Below the pieces are notes generated by a model. The model was not told the origin of the DNA, searched no databases, and worked only from the letters and a program-made list of their open reading frames with translations. From an uncultured Clostridia bacterium (lineage in GTDB: Bacteria; Bacillota; Clostridia; Christensenellales; Borkfalkiaceae), in assembly GCA_947630705.1 (NCBI GenBank), contig CANRIK010000006.1, positions 19,302-83,301 of the forward strand: 64,000 nucleotides of DNA, written 5' to 3'. Shown piece after piece: positions 37,671 to 46,826 of the stretch; positions within the stretch are counted from its first letter, which is position 1, and every line of letters starts with the position of its first letter. Made by a program: the position numbers and the translations under genes.

Positions 37671-37822
37671 ATTTCACATTCGCTGACGGAGCGGCGCGCT
37701 TGACTTGCGTTCCGCACAGTGATATAATTTGCCTTGTAATGTCAGGAACCGCTTATGTCGGCGCAGGAGTGCGTAAAGCGGTTTTCGGCAAAGCAAAAAT
37801 AAAAATTACGGGAGGAGTGATT

Positions 37823-38806
37823 ATGCATCCCGAAGCACTTATATATTTTACGTCGGACAGGAGCGCCGACGCGCCCGGTATCTATCCCTACGGCCTTTGC
37901 ATGGCCGGCGGAATAGTGCTGTGTTTCGCTTTTTTGCTGTTCACCATGTGGAAAAAGAAATTCAACGAGGGCGCAATAGATAAAATTCTGATAATAGGCG
38001 TGTTCGGAACGGGCTTCGGCATATTCGCCGCACTGCTCTTTCAGTCCATGTACAATTACATCGCCGAACCGGAAAAAGGCTTCCGACTTGGCGGCATGAC
38101 CTTTATAGGCGGTCTTATAGGCGGCGTGGTAAGTTTTCTTGCCGTGTATTTTCTGTATATATACGTCATCGCTCCGCGCACAAAGATCAAATTCCTCAAA
38201 AACAATATGAACGCTACTCTGACCGACGCGCTTCCGTTCATACCCATAGGCATATGTATAGCTCACGCGTTCGGCAGACTCGGCTGTTTCTTCGCCGGCT
38301 GTTGCTACGGTCTGCCCAGCGATCAGTTCAATACTTGGGGACTTCCTTGCGCGAATGCATATCATAGTTACAGCTGGGTGGATACTGACGGAATAGCGCA
38401 CTCCGTATATGATTGGACGGGAATAAATGTAATTCCCACACAGCTCTACGAAATGTTCTTCCTCATTCTGCTCGCGGCGGTCATGGCTCTGCTGTATTTT
38501 AAATTCCGCTTGAATTACAATTTCTCCGTATACATGATTTCTTACGGAATATGGAGATTCCTCATAGAATTTATCCGCGGCGACGTGCGCGGCGAGTTTA
38601 TAGGCACCGCACTCTATCCCTCGCAGATTTGGTCGATAGTTATGGTGATTGCCGGAGTCGGATATATTTTCCTTCAAAAATATGTATTGGCAGACAAAAT
38701 GAAGCATCCCGAGCTTGCGGTTGCCGCGGCCTCCGAAGGTTCTTCGGCCGAAAATCAAGACAATGCGGCGGAGGATTCGTCGGAACCTCCCGTTGACTCC
38801 GAATGA
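37823..38806 (+). CDS. lgt: Prolipoprotein diacylglyceryl transferase-like
   Basis: GGMTFIGGLIGGVVSFLAVYF; AHAFGRLGCFFAGCCYG; EFIRGDVRGEF. Confidence 0.85.
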   Translation: MHPEALIYFTSDRSADAPGIYPYGLCMAGGIVLCFAFLLFTMWKKKFNEGAIDKILIIGVFGTGFGIFAALLFQSMYNYIAEPEKGFRLGGMTFIGGLIGGVVSFLAVYFLYIYVIAPRTKIKFLKNNMNATLTDALPFIPIGICIAHAFGRLGCFFAGCCYGLPSDQFNTWGLPCANAYHSYSWVDTDGIAHSVYDWTGINVIPTQLYEMFFLILLAAVMALLYFKFRLNYNFSVYMISYGIWRFLIEFIRGDVRGEFIGTALYPSQIWSIVMVIAGVGYIFLQKYVLADKMKHPELAVAAASEGSSAENQDNAAEDSSEPPVDSE

Positions 38807-38851
38807 CCTATGGCTTCTGTTCCATGTCCGAATATAATAAACCGATATAAA

Positions 38852-38890
38852 TTTTGCGGCGGCGCGACCTTTCGCGCCGCCGCAAAAATT
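38852..38890 (+). terminator. Terminator downstream of lgt
   Basis: ATTTTGCGGCGGCGCGA-N5-TCGCGCCGCCGCAAAAAT. Confidence 0.85.
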
Positions 38891-38894
38891 TATT

Positions 38895-38923
38895 TGACTA
38901 AACAGCCTCTTTAAATTATAATA
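38895..38923 (+). promoter_or_regulatory. Sigma-A promoter for apbE
   Basis: TTGACT-17 nt-TATAAT, 5 nt before the GTG start. Confidence 0.85.
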
Positions 38924-38928
38924 TCATT

Positions 38929-40125
38929 GTGAAAAAGTCGTTTGCACTCGTTACAGCTTTCATAATTTCATTGATTTCGGCGTTTGCGCTCCTCTCGGGC
39001 TGCGCCTTCGACGCGGAGTATGGATATAGGAGCAAAACATATTACGGGGTCATGAATTCATTGGCGGAGCTGACCGTTTACGATACGTTTACAGTAAACG
39101 GCGTGGCCGACAACGAGAAAGCAGATAAATTCATCATGGTGGCCGACGAGACGGAAACTTTGCTCCGCGGTCTCGACAGCTCGCTCTCCACGGCCTATGA
39201 AAATTCCGATATCTCTCGCTTCAACGCGGCGGAGGGCGGAACGGAAGTGGAGATAGGGGAGGACGCCTACAACGTTCTTTCCGTTGCAATGGAGATATAC
39301 CGGCTCACCGACGGATATTACAATCCGGCGGTATATTACAGCGTCAGAGCCTACGGTTTCAACGGCGGAACGGAGCCCAAGGATTTTTCCGAACTCCCCT
39401 CCGATGACGTCTTGTCGGGCTATACGCAGCTCTCTTCGAAGTTTTCCGAACTCGTCCTTTCGAACAGGGACGGGAAGTACTATGCGTTGAAACCGGAGTC
39501 GGTGACAGTCGGCGGAGAGGTGTTGCCCATGCGGCTCGATTTGGGCGGAGTCGGCAAGGGTTACGCCGCGGACAAGGTGGAACAACTGCTTGAAGATAAC
39601 GGCTATAAATACTTCAAATTCAATTTTGCTTCGAGTTCCGTAAGTTTCGGCAGATTTCCGAGCGAAGAGGAGACTTTCAGACTCGGACTTTCCAACCCTC
39701 GGAAAGAGGAAGAGGGCGCGCCGATAACTTATATGAGCCTTGACGTTTGCGACGCTTCGGTGTCCTCGTCTGCGGACGACGTGAATTTCTACACGCTCAC
39801 GGACGCCAACGGCGAAGAACGGCGGTTTTGCCATATCTTCAACCCGTTCACGGGAAGGCCGATTGACAGCGGAATAATGTCGGCTACCGTAATAGGCGGA
39901 AAGGCCGCCGAAAACGACGCTCTCACAACGGCTATTATGGCGATGGGAGTGGATAAAGCAATAAGTTTTATAGACGAGAAATTGACCGAAGGCCCCTTCG
40001 AGAGACGCGTAGCGTTCTCCTTTGCCGACGATTCCGGCTATAAATTCTATACGAACATTCCCGAAGGCGAATACATTGCAGATTCCGAAAACTTCACCCC
40101 TATAAAAAACAGCGCACTCCGTTAA
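38929..40125 (+). CDS. apbE: FAD:protein FMN transferase (ApbE lipoprotein)
   Basis: GTG start; LLSGCAF lipobox; RLDLGGVGKGYAADKVEQLL; HIFNPFTGRPID. Confidence 0.92.
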   Translation: MKKSFALVTAFIISLISAFALLSGCAFDAEYGYRSKTYYGVMNSLAELTVYDTFTVNGVADNEKADKFIMVADETETLLRGLDSSLSTAYENSDISRFNAAEGGTEVEIGEDAYNVLSVAMEIYRLTDGYYNPAVYYSVRAYGFNGGTEPKDFSELPSDDVLSGYTQLSSKFSELVLSNRDGKYYALKPESVTVGGEVLPMRLDLGGVGKGYAADKVEQLLEDNGYKYFKFNFASSSVSFGRFPSEEETFRLGLSNPRKEEEGAPITYMSLDVCDASVSSSADDVNFYTLTDANGEERRFCHIFNPFTGRPIDSGIMSATVIGGKAAENDALTTAIMAMGVDKAISFIDEKLTEGPFERRVAFSFADDSGYKFYTNIPEGEYIADSENFTPIKNSALR

Positions 40126-40147
40126 AGGCTGTGCCCCGAAAAAAATT

Positions 40148-40606
40148 ATGTCTTTAAAAAAGGTTGAATCAGTTAAAAAGGACAGAGGTTTCAAACTTGC
40201 CGACCTCATAATATACGCGGTTATCGCTCTTGCCGTCTTGTCGCTGTTTTTGACCGTATTTCTCACCCGAAACGATTCGCCGCTCAAAGGCGTGCGAATA
40301 TTCATAGAGGACAAGGAAGTGTTCGTCTGCGACTTCGAAAGTTCGGAATACTCCGTCTCCGACGAACGCGCGACGGTAGTCGAGGGTCAGACTCTCGAAG
40401 TAAAAATAACCGTAAACAGCGGTTACAATATAGTATCGATAGATATGTCGGCGCGCACCGCGAAGGTGACAGAGGCCGATTGCAGCGGCCGAGACTGCGT
40501 GCATACGCCCGAAATAAAGGATAGCGGCGGAATAATTTATTGCTCTCCGCACTCCGTCAGAGTGGAACCTTTCGGATACGAGCCGGACAACTCGGTCATT
40601 GTTTGA
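40148..40606 (+). CDS. NusG domain II-containing protein
   Basis: Single TM; DCSGRDCVHTPEIKDSGGIIYCSPHSVRVE; next to apbE/rnf as typical. Confidence 0.85.
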   Translation: MSLKKVESVKKDRGFKLADLIIYAVIALAVLSLFLTVFLTRNDSPLKGVRIFIEDKEVFVCDFESSEYSVSDERATVVEGQTLEVKITVNSGYNIVSIDMSARTAKVTEADCSGRDCVHTPEIKDSGGIIYCSPHSVRVEPFGYEPDNSVIV

Positions 40607-40663
40607 TTGTGCCGAAAGGCAAAAGTATATGAATTCAAAACTCCGTTTAATCGGATAAATGAA

Positions 40664-40800
40664 AATACAATGATATGGCAGAAATGCATTGATATAGTAA
40701 AAATACAGTGATATAGAAAAAAATACAGCGATATAGAAAAAAAATACAGCGATATAGAAAAAATACAGTGATATAGAAAAAATACAGTGATATAAAAAAA
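40664..40800. repeat. Degenerate tandem repeat, about 7 units of 19-22 bp
   Basis: Unit AATACAGTGATATAGAAAAA repeated with small changes. Confidence 0.92.
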
Positions 40801-40803
40801 TAA

Positions 40804-40836
40804 AAAGCGCGCTCCGCTTACCGCGGAGCGCGCTTT
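40804..40836. terminator. Bidirectional terminator between convergent genes
   Basis: AAAGCGCGCTCCGC-N5-GCGGAGCGCGCTTT. Confidence 0.85.
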
Positions 40837-40858
40837 ATGGTTTTAGCAATTTTTTCAG

Positions 40859-41722
40859 TTATTCGGCTTGCGCGGCGACTTCTTTGTCCTGTGCGGACGC
40901 AACGTCGCGCTTTATTATTATCTTTCTCGGACACTTTGCGACGCAGGTCAGACAGCCCGTGCACTTCGTATAGTCGATAACGGGCAAATTGTCGCGCATC
41001 GTAATGGCGTTTTGAGGACAGTTCTTTGCGCATAAGCCGCAGGCGATACAGCCGACTTTGCACGCGCTTGTAACTTCTTTGCCTCTGCACTTCGAGGAGC
41101 AAGCCACGTATACGGGCGCCGAAGCCGGTATGCGCTCTATTATGTTTTTCGGACATGCGCTTATGCACGAGCCGCAGCTGATACATTTGTCGGGGTCTAC
41201 TTCGGAGAGCTTTCCGTTTATCTCCACGGCGTTTTCGGGGCAGACAGCCTTGCAGTCGCCGCAGCCGAGACACGCGTAAGAGCACATCTTGTTTCCGCCG
41301 AGAAGAGTGGCGCAGGAGGCGCAGGTGGGATTGCCCTTATATTCGAACTTTTCCGCGCAGTTCTCCTCGCCTCCGTGACATTTTACAACCGCGACAGTTC
41401 TCTCCTCGTCTTTGAGTTCTATGCCCAAGAGAGCGGCTATTTCCGCTTTCTTTTCGGGTGAAGTGACATGGCAGTCCGAAAGGTTGCCCTCGCCGGAGGC
41501 GAGTTTAGAGGCAAATCCCGAACAGCCCGAACAGCCGCAGCCGCCGCAGTTCGCTCCCGCGAGATTTTCCAGAATTTTGGTAACTTTTTCGTCAACGTCC
41601 ACTTTAAAAACTTTGCTTACTATTATTATGAGCGCGCCTATAAGCAGGGCGGAGCCGGCGAAGATTCCGGCCACTATTCCGACTGTTACCCAAGTCTGAA
41701 CGCCAAATTCAAGTAAATTCAT
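40859..41722 (-). CDS. rnfB: Rnf complex subunit RnfB
   Basis: NCGGCGCSGCSGFASKLASGE; four CxxCxxCxxxCP ferredoxin-like motifs. Confidence 0.95.
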   Translation of the reverse strand: MNLLEFGVQTWVTVGIVAGIFAGSALLIGALIIIVSKVFKVDVDEKVTKILENLAGANCGGCGCSGCSGFASKLASGEGNLSDCHVTSPEKKAEIAALLGIELKDEERTVAVVKCHGGEENCAEKFEYKGNPTCASCATLLGGNKMCSYACLGCGDCKAVCPENAVEINGKLSEVDPDKCISCGSCISACPKNIIERIPASAPVYVACSSKCRGKEVTSACKVGCIACGLCAKNCPQNAITMRDNLPVIDYTKCTGCLTCVAKCPRKIIIKRDVASAQDKEVAAQAE

Positions 41723-41734
41723 ATTTCCGCCTCC

Positions 41735-42361
41735 TTATATTGTTATGTAAGTGAACACCATGAACGCCATGCATATGAAACTTGCCGTAATCATAGCCGT
41801 GGGGAATCCGGCAAGAGCTTTCGGCGTCTTATAGTAGTTCAGTCTTTCGCGCATACCGCTCATTATTATCATGACCAAAGTGAAGCCCAGACCGGCGAAC
41901 AGCGCGTACAGAACAGCCCAGCCGAGGTTCATCGTTGCTCCGTTCAAAAATTGCGACATGTCTCCGATAACCAGCTCCGTTACGCCGAGGACGGCGCAGT
42001 TGGTAGTGATGAGCGGCAGGTATATTCCCATCGTGTTGTAGAGGGAGGGCGAAATCTTCTGTATAATCTTTTCGAGCATCTGAACGAGGGAAGCTATTAT
42101 GAAGATAAAGAAGATTATTTCAAGGAATTGGAAGTTGTAAATCTCGTTTCCGTTCGCGTCGAACGCCACCATTATGTACTCGTACACGGGGTAGGTTATG
42201 AGCACGGCGAGCGCCATTACGATTGTTACGGCTATTCCCATGCCGACAGCCGACTGCGTCTTTTTAGAGACTCCGAGGAAGGGACATATACCGTACGTTT
42301 TCACGGTGATGAAGTTGTTTGTGAGAACGGCGGCGAGAATAATAGAAATCACTGTACCCAT
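41735..42361 (-). CDS. rnfA: Rnf complex subunit RnfA
   Basis: NNFITVKTYGICPFLGVSKK; LPLITTNCAVLGV. Confidence 0.95.
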   Translation of the reverse strand: MGTVISIILAAVLTNNFITVKTYGICPFLGVSKKTQSAVGMGIAVTIVMALAVLITYPVYEYIMVAFDANGNEIYNFQFLEIIFFIFIIASLVQMLEKIIQKISPSLYNTMGIYLPLITTNCAVLGVTELVIGDMSQFLNGATMNLGWAVLYALFAGLGFTLVMIIMSGMRERLNYYKTPKALAGFPTAMITASFICMAFMVFTYITI

Positions 42362-43011
42362 TATGCGGCCTCCTTGTCGAGAAGATTTTCGCGCGCAAGT
42401 TTGTTTACTTTCACGCGCTTATTCTGTTCGAACAGATTGATAATGTAAACAAAGAGCGCAATGCTCAAACCGTAGATTATGAAGGAGCCGGCTGGCGTTG
42501 CGAATATGCCTATCGAGAAGTTCATAATGTGCAGACCGAATATCGAACCGCTTCCGAGGAATTCGCACACGATACCCATTACGGTGAGCGCGCAGGTAAA
42601 TCCGAGGCCGTTGGCAATGCCGTCTACCGCGGATTCGAGCACGGTGTGTTTGTTTGCAAACGCTTCGGCTCTGCCGAGGATAATGCAGTTTACGACTATC
42701 AGAGCGAGGAATCCGCCGAGACTGTCATAGAGGTCGGGCACGAATTTTTCCAGAAGCATTCTCGCAAAGGTAACGAGGGTGGCGATTACCACGATATAGC
42801 AGGGTATGCGCACTTCGTTGGGTATGACTTTTTTGAGCGCCGAAATAATCATGTTCGAGAGAGTCAGTATCAGTACGACGGTAAGTCCCATGCCGGCCGC
42901 GCTCGAAGCCGAGGATATAAGTCCCAGAGTGGGGCAGGTGCCCAGAACGAGCATCAGCGTGGGGTTCTGAAAAATCAGACCGTCCAAAGTTATTCTTTTA
43001 TACTTATTCAT
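42361..43011 (-). CDS. rnfE: Rnf complex subunit RnfE
   Basis: NPTLMLVLGTCPTLGLISSASSAAGMG; FLALIVVNCIILGRAEAFA. Confidence 0.95.
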   Translation of the reverse strand: MNKYKRITLDGLIFQNPTLMLVLGTCPTLGLISSASSAAGMGLTVVLILTLSNMIISALKKVIPNEVRIPCYIVVIATLVTFARMLLEKFVPDLYDSLGGFLALIVVNCIILGRAEAFANKHTVLESAVDGIANGLGFTCALTVMGIVCEFLGSGSIFGLHIMNFSIGIFATPAGSFIIYGLSIALFVYIINLFEQNKRVKVNKLARENLLDKEAA

Positions 43012-43607
43012 TGTCCGTTACCTCCCGTAAGTTTAGCAACGAATTCCATGGCTCCGTTTACGCAGTTGGATATGGCGCGCATGGAATATGAGGCGCCGGT
43101 TGCGATATAGTCGGAGCCGGGCTGTTTGGAACCGTGCGTATAGCCGCCCATAACTTCGGAACCGTATTCGGCTTTTTCTGCCAAACTGTTCAAAGCGTCC
43201 TGCGATACCTTGCCTATGTAAGATTCGCCAGGCGCATTGTCTACGGCCACTTTCATTATGCCTTCAATGCTGTTACCGTCCATTTCAACGGCAACCCAAC
43301 ATTCCACGTTTCCGCCGAAGCCCTCTTTGCCCGAGAGCTTTACAAGATAATTTCCGTCGTCTATGACTTTGTAGGCTTCGAGCACGCTCGAATATTCGAA
43401 CTCCGTCTGTTTTCCGTCGAGGACGACGGCCTCCGTTGTCACGGATTTGCCGTATATCTTGTTTATGGCTCTTTCAAATCTCTCCTCGTCGCTCACCTCC
43501 AAAAATCCGTACATGACGGTGAGGAATACGCCGCATATCAGGAGTATAGCGAGGAGGGTAACAATGCACTTGAACGCAGTGCTCTTGAAGAACTGTTTTA
43601 CAGTCAT
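43008..43607 (-). CDS. rnfG: Rnf complex subunit RnfG (FMN-binding domain)
   Basis: Single TM; FMN motif region DYIATGASYSMRAI; ordered in rnfCDGEAB. Confidence 0.92.
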   Translation of the reverse strand: MTVKQFFKSTAFKCIVTLLAILLICGVFLTVMYGFLEVSDEERFERAINKIYGKSVTTEAVVLDGKQTEFEYSSVLEAYKVIDDGNYLVKLSGKEGFGGNVECWVAVEMDGNSIEGIMKVAVDNAPGESYIGKVSQDALNSLAEKAEYGSEVMGGYTHGSKQPGSDYIATGASYSMRAISNCVNGAMEFVAKLTGGNGQ

Positions 43608-44651
43608 TTATTTGCCCTCCTTCTGTTTCTTTTCTTTCACATATCCGAAAGGTTTTCTTATGCAGTACTTGTCGATGAGGGGAACCAGAATGTTCATTAT
43701 GAGGATTATGAAGGATACGACCTCGATTTTAGTGAAGTATCTCATTACGGCAAGCAACAGCGCGCCGCCTATGTAGTAGACGAGCTGTCCGTAAATTCCC
43801 TTCGGCGAGGTCACGTAATCCGTAAACATGAACACGGCCGCAAACATTGCTCCGCCCGAAAGAATATGGGGGAGGAACAGCGATATATCGAAGCGATAGC
43901 TTTCGAAATAGAATCCCGAAAGGAGCACCGCCGTGAAGCCGAATACTGCCAAAAACAACAGCGGCTGCCACCATTTGATTACCTTTCTTGCGCAGAGGTA
44001 GATATAACCCAACAGAATGGCAAGCTTGCACGTTTCGCCGATGCTTCCGTTCACGCCCGTGCCGAGGAACAGGTCGAGGGAACTCAAAGCCGAGGCGTGA
44101 GTGTTCTGCAACAGGTAGTCGGCGAGGTTTGTCGCACCGGTCAGTGTTTCGCCTTCGAGTATGGGCCCGAAGTTTGCGGCGACATATGTAGTCAGCGAAA
44201 AACTGATAAACATGAACACTCTCGCGGCAGACGCCGGATTCACAAGGTTCTTGCCTGTGCCGCCGAAGAACATTTTGACAATGGCTATGGCGAAAATGCT
44301 GCCTATCAGCACCTCGTACCACTTGACTGTAACGGGCAGAATGAGCGCGAGTATCAATCCGGTGACTACCGAGGTCAAATCGAACTGTTTCCACCAATTT
44401 ATACAGGTCAGTTTGGCGTTTTTGCACTTTTTGGCAAAGCCGCCCTTTGCTATGAAGTAATATACGAACTCCGTCGCCACGCACCCGAGTACGGATACGA
44501 GCTCGATGACGAACGCCATATATCCGAAGAATACTATTCCGGCAATAGCCGCCGGCGCGAGAGCGATACATACGTCGCCCATTATTCCGCGCGTCGTTCT
44601 CTTCGATTTCACGTGGGGAGGAGTGGAGATTACAACTGTATTGTCAATCAT
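43608..44651 (-). CDS. rnfD: Rnf complex subunit RnfD
   Basis: MIDNTVVISTPPHVKSKRTTRGIMGDVCIALAPAAIAG; NLVNPASAARVFMF; TLTGATNLADYLL flavinylation-type motif. Confidence 0.94.
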   Translation of the reverse strand: MIDNTVVISTPPHVKSKRTTRGIMGDVCIALAPAAIAGIVFFGYMAFVIELVSVLGCVATEFVYYFIAKGGFAKKCKNAKLTCINWWKQFDLTSVVTGLILALILPVTVKWYEVLIGSIFAIAIVKMFFGGTGKNLVNPASAARVFMFISFSLTTYVAANFGPILEGETLTGATNLADYLLQNTHASALSSLDLFLGTGVNGSIGETCKLAILLGYIYLCARKVIKWWQPLLFLAVFGFTAVLLSGFYFESYRFDISLFLPHILSGGAMFAAVFMFTDYVTSPKGIYGQLVYYIGGALLLAVMRYFTKIEVVSFIILIMNILVPLIDKYCIRKPFGYVKEKKQKEGK

Positions 44652-45970
44652 TTTTTCTGTCCTCCCATCATAATTTTTCTCATTTCGGCTTTTGTCTTTC
44701 TTATCGCCTGAATCAGCGGCCGCTTTGCGGGGCAGTTGTACTCGCACGCTCCGCACTCTATGCACGCCATCGTATTGCCGTATTTCGCCGCCGCTTCGTA
44801 GTCGCCGGCGGAGGAATAGAACTCCGTATTCATTGGCATCAGATGCATGGGACATACGTCGGCGCACTTACCGCAGTTGAGGCAGGGGGTGGGCTCTTCC
44901 GCCGCAGCCTCTTCGGGAGTCATAAGAAGTATTCCCGACGTGGTTTTGTGAGTGTACGCTCCGAGGTCCGCAAGCGCGAGACCCGTCATAGGTCCGCCCT
45001 GAACAACTTTTTTGGGAGGCATGCTTTCTCCGCCGCAATAATTTACGATATCTTCGAGCTTTGTGCCCACTTTCACCCAGATATTTTTGGGAGCGGCCAC
45101 GGCTCCGCCGGAGACCGTAAGCACTCTCTCGTAGAGTGGTTTGCCCAGCTCCACGGCCTCGCATACGGCATAGGCGGTGGCAACGTTTTCAACCACAACG
45201 CCGCTGTCGGCGGGCAGTTTGGGCGGCAGTCCGATTTTTCTGCCCGTAGTGACGTAAACGAGCTGTTTTTCGCCGCCCATGGGGTACTTCTTTTTGAGTA
45301 TGACAACTTTGATGTCGTCGTACGATTCGAACTGCGCAATGCAGTCGGGCTTGTTTGCCTCGATACCTATAATGATATTCGTCACGCCCAGCGCCGCGGC
45401 TATGTATCTCGCTCCGCGGACTATTTCGTCCGTCTTTTCGAGCATGAGCCTGTGGTCGCATGTGAGATACGGCTCGCACTCCGCGCCGTTCAGTACGAGC
45501 GTGTCCACCGGCGAACGAGGCGAAACTTTCACCGCCGTGGGGAAGCCCGCGCCGCCCAATCCGACTATGCCGGCGTCTCTGATCCTCGCTTTTATCTCAT
45601 CCGCCGAAGGGGAAGAGAGAGGCGGTAGGTACGCCTTGTCCGTTTTTCCGTTGTTCCTAATGAAAATAAACTTTTCGGGCGCGCCGTTCGCTCCGATTCC
45701 GTCGCGTATATCCTCAACCGTGCCGCTTATGCTCGAAAAGACGTCGGACGAAATTGGTCCGTCGGCTTTGGCAATCAGCTCGCCGACTTTGACCTCCCGA
45801 CCCGTCTCCACGACGGGAACGGCGGGTTTGCCCAGCGATTGAGAGGTGGATATAACCGCAACTTCCGGCTCCGGCATGACTTCCAGCGGTGACGCGCTGG
45901 ATAATGCCTTTTTGTCGTGCGGATGCACGCCGCCGAAGAAGTATTTTCCTCTTACTGCTTTCAAATTCAA
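44648..45970 (-). CDS. rnfC: Rnf complex subunit RnfC
   Basis: GGVHPHDKKALSS; GLGGAGFPTAVKV; LNGAECEPYLTCDHRLML; CLNCGKCADVCP, CIECGACEYNCP. Confidence 0.96.
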   Translation of the reverse strand: MNLKAVRGKYFFGGVHPHDKKALSSASPLEVMPEPEVAVISTSQSLGKPAVPVVETGREVKVGELIAKADGPISSDVFSSISGTVEDIRDGIGANGAPEKFIFIRNNGKTDKAYLPPLSSPSADEIKARIRDAGIVGLGGAGFPTAVKVSPRSPVDTLVLNGAECEPYLTCDHRLMLEKTDEIVRGARYIAAALGVTNIIIGIEANKPDCIAQFESYDDIKVVILKKKYPMGGEKQLVYVTTGRKIGLPPKLPADSGVVVENVATAYAVCEAVELGKPLYERVLTVSGGAVAAPKNIWVKVGTKLEDIVNYCGGESMPPKKVVQGGPMTGLALADLGAYTHKTTSGILLMTPEEAAAEEPTPCLNCGKCADVCPMHLMPMNTEFYSSAGDYEAAAKYGNTMACIECGACEYNCPAKRPLIQAIRKTKAEMRKIMMGGQKK

Positions 45971-46026
45971 CCTCCGATAAATTTTTGCTTATAAAAACGG
46001 GGTCAGCCCCGTATCTTATCTGATTT

Positions 46027-46644
46027 TTAAGATTCTTTTTGCCGGATTTCCTCTCCGCAGCGGCTGAAAGTGGCCTCCGCGCCGCGAATACGGTTCCGTT
46101 CATTTTTGTCCTTTTCCCTTCGGCCTATGACATTTTCGAATACGTTCAGCGGCACTCCCTTGAAAAGCAGAGTGACCGCCGCGCCGACTATCGCCCCCGA
46201 AATTACTCCCAGAAGAGCAAGATAGGGCATATATCCGAACATGAGCGAGCTTCCCGACAGGAACACAAACACGACGTTCTGCGAAAGATTATGCGCGACC
46301 GCGCCGACTATCGAAACCGCCATCACGGATATTCTCGGATATACGGCGTACATCAGAGCGGAAGATATAGCCGTGGATATGACTCCGCCCGTGAACGAGT
46401 ACATGAGCTGCGACACGTTTCCGGCGTAAATCGCGCCGAGGCAGGTTCTTACGGCGACCACCAACAGCGCCTCCGCCGGAGAGTACATGATAAGGGCGAC
46501 AAGCGAAAATATGTTCGCGAGCCCGGGCTTTGCCCCGGGAATGAGAGTGGGTAAAAGGCTCTCCAAAATGAACGTTGCAAGGCTCAGCCCCGTCAACAGC
46601 GCAAGTACGGTAATCTTTTTTGCGGTAAGTCTGCGTTTGCCCAT
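46027..46644 (-). CDS. Gx transporter family / heptaprenyl diphosphate synthase component I-like membrane protein
   Basis: ALLTGLSLATFILESLLPTLIPGAKPGLANIFSLVALIMYSPAEALLVVAVRTCLGAIYAGN. Confidence 0.8.
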   Translation of the reverse strand: MGKRRLTAKKITVLALLTGLSLATFILESLLPTLIPGAKPGLANIFSLVALIMYSPAEALLVVAVRTCLGAIYAGNVSQLMYSFTGGVISTAISSALMYAVYPRISVMAVSIVGAVAHNLSQNVVFVFLSGSSLMFGYMPYLALLGVISGAIVGAAVTLLFKGVPLNVFENVIGRREKDKNERNRIRGAEATFSRCGEEIRQKES

Positions 46645-46826
46645 ATCAAATTAATTATACTACATTTATTATAATTAGTAAATAGCTATTATGAAAAAAA
46701 CTACCAATAATTTAAAAAAAATTACAAAATCGAGCCTTGTAAAAAATCGAAAAAAATTTCCGACGTTTTTCCTTGACTTTGTTTTTTGCGTTCATTTATA
46801 ATTTCCGTTGAAAAGGAGAGTTTTGT

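Noticed and set aside
40664-40800. CRISPR array
   Set aside because: Units are contiguous 19-22-bp A-rich repeats without unique spacers, and no cas genes are nearby
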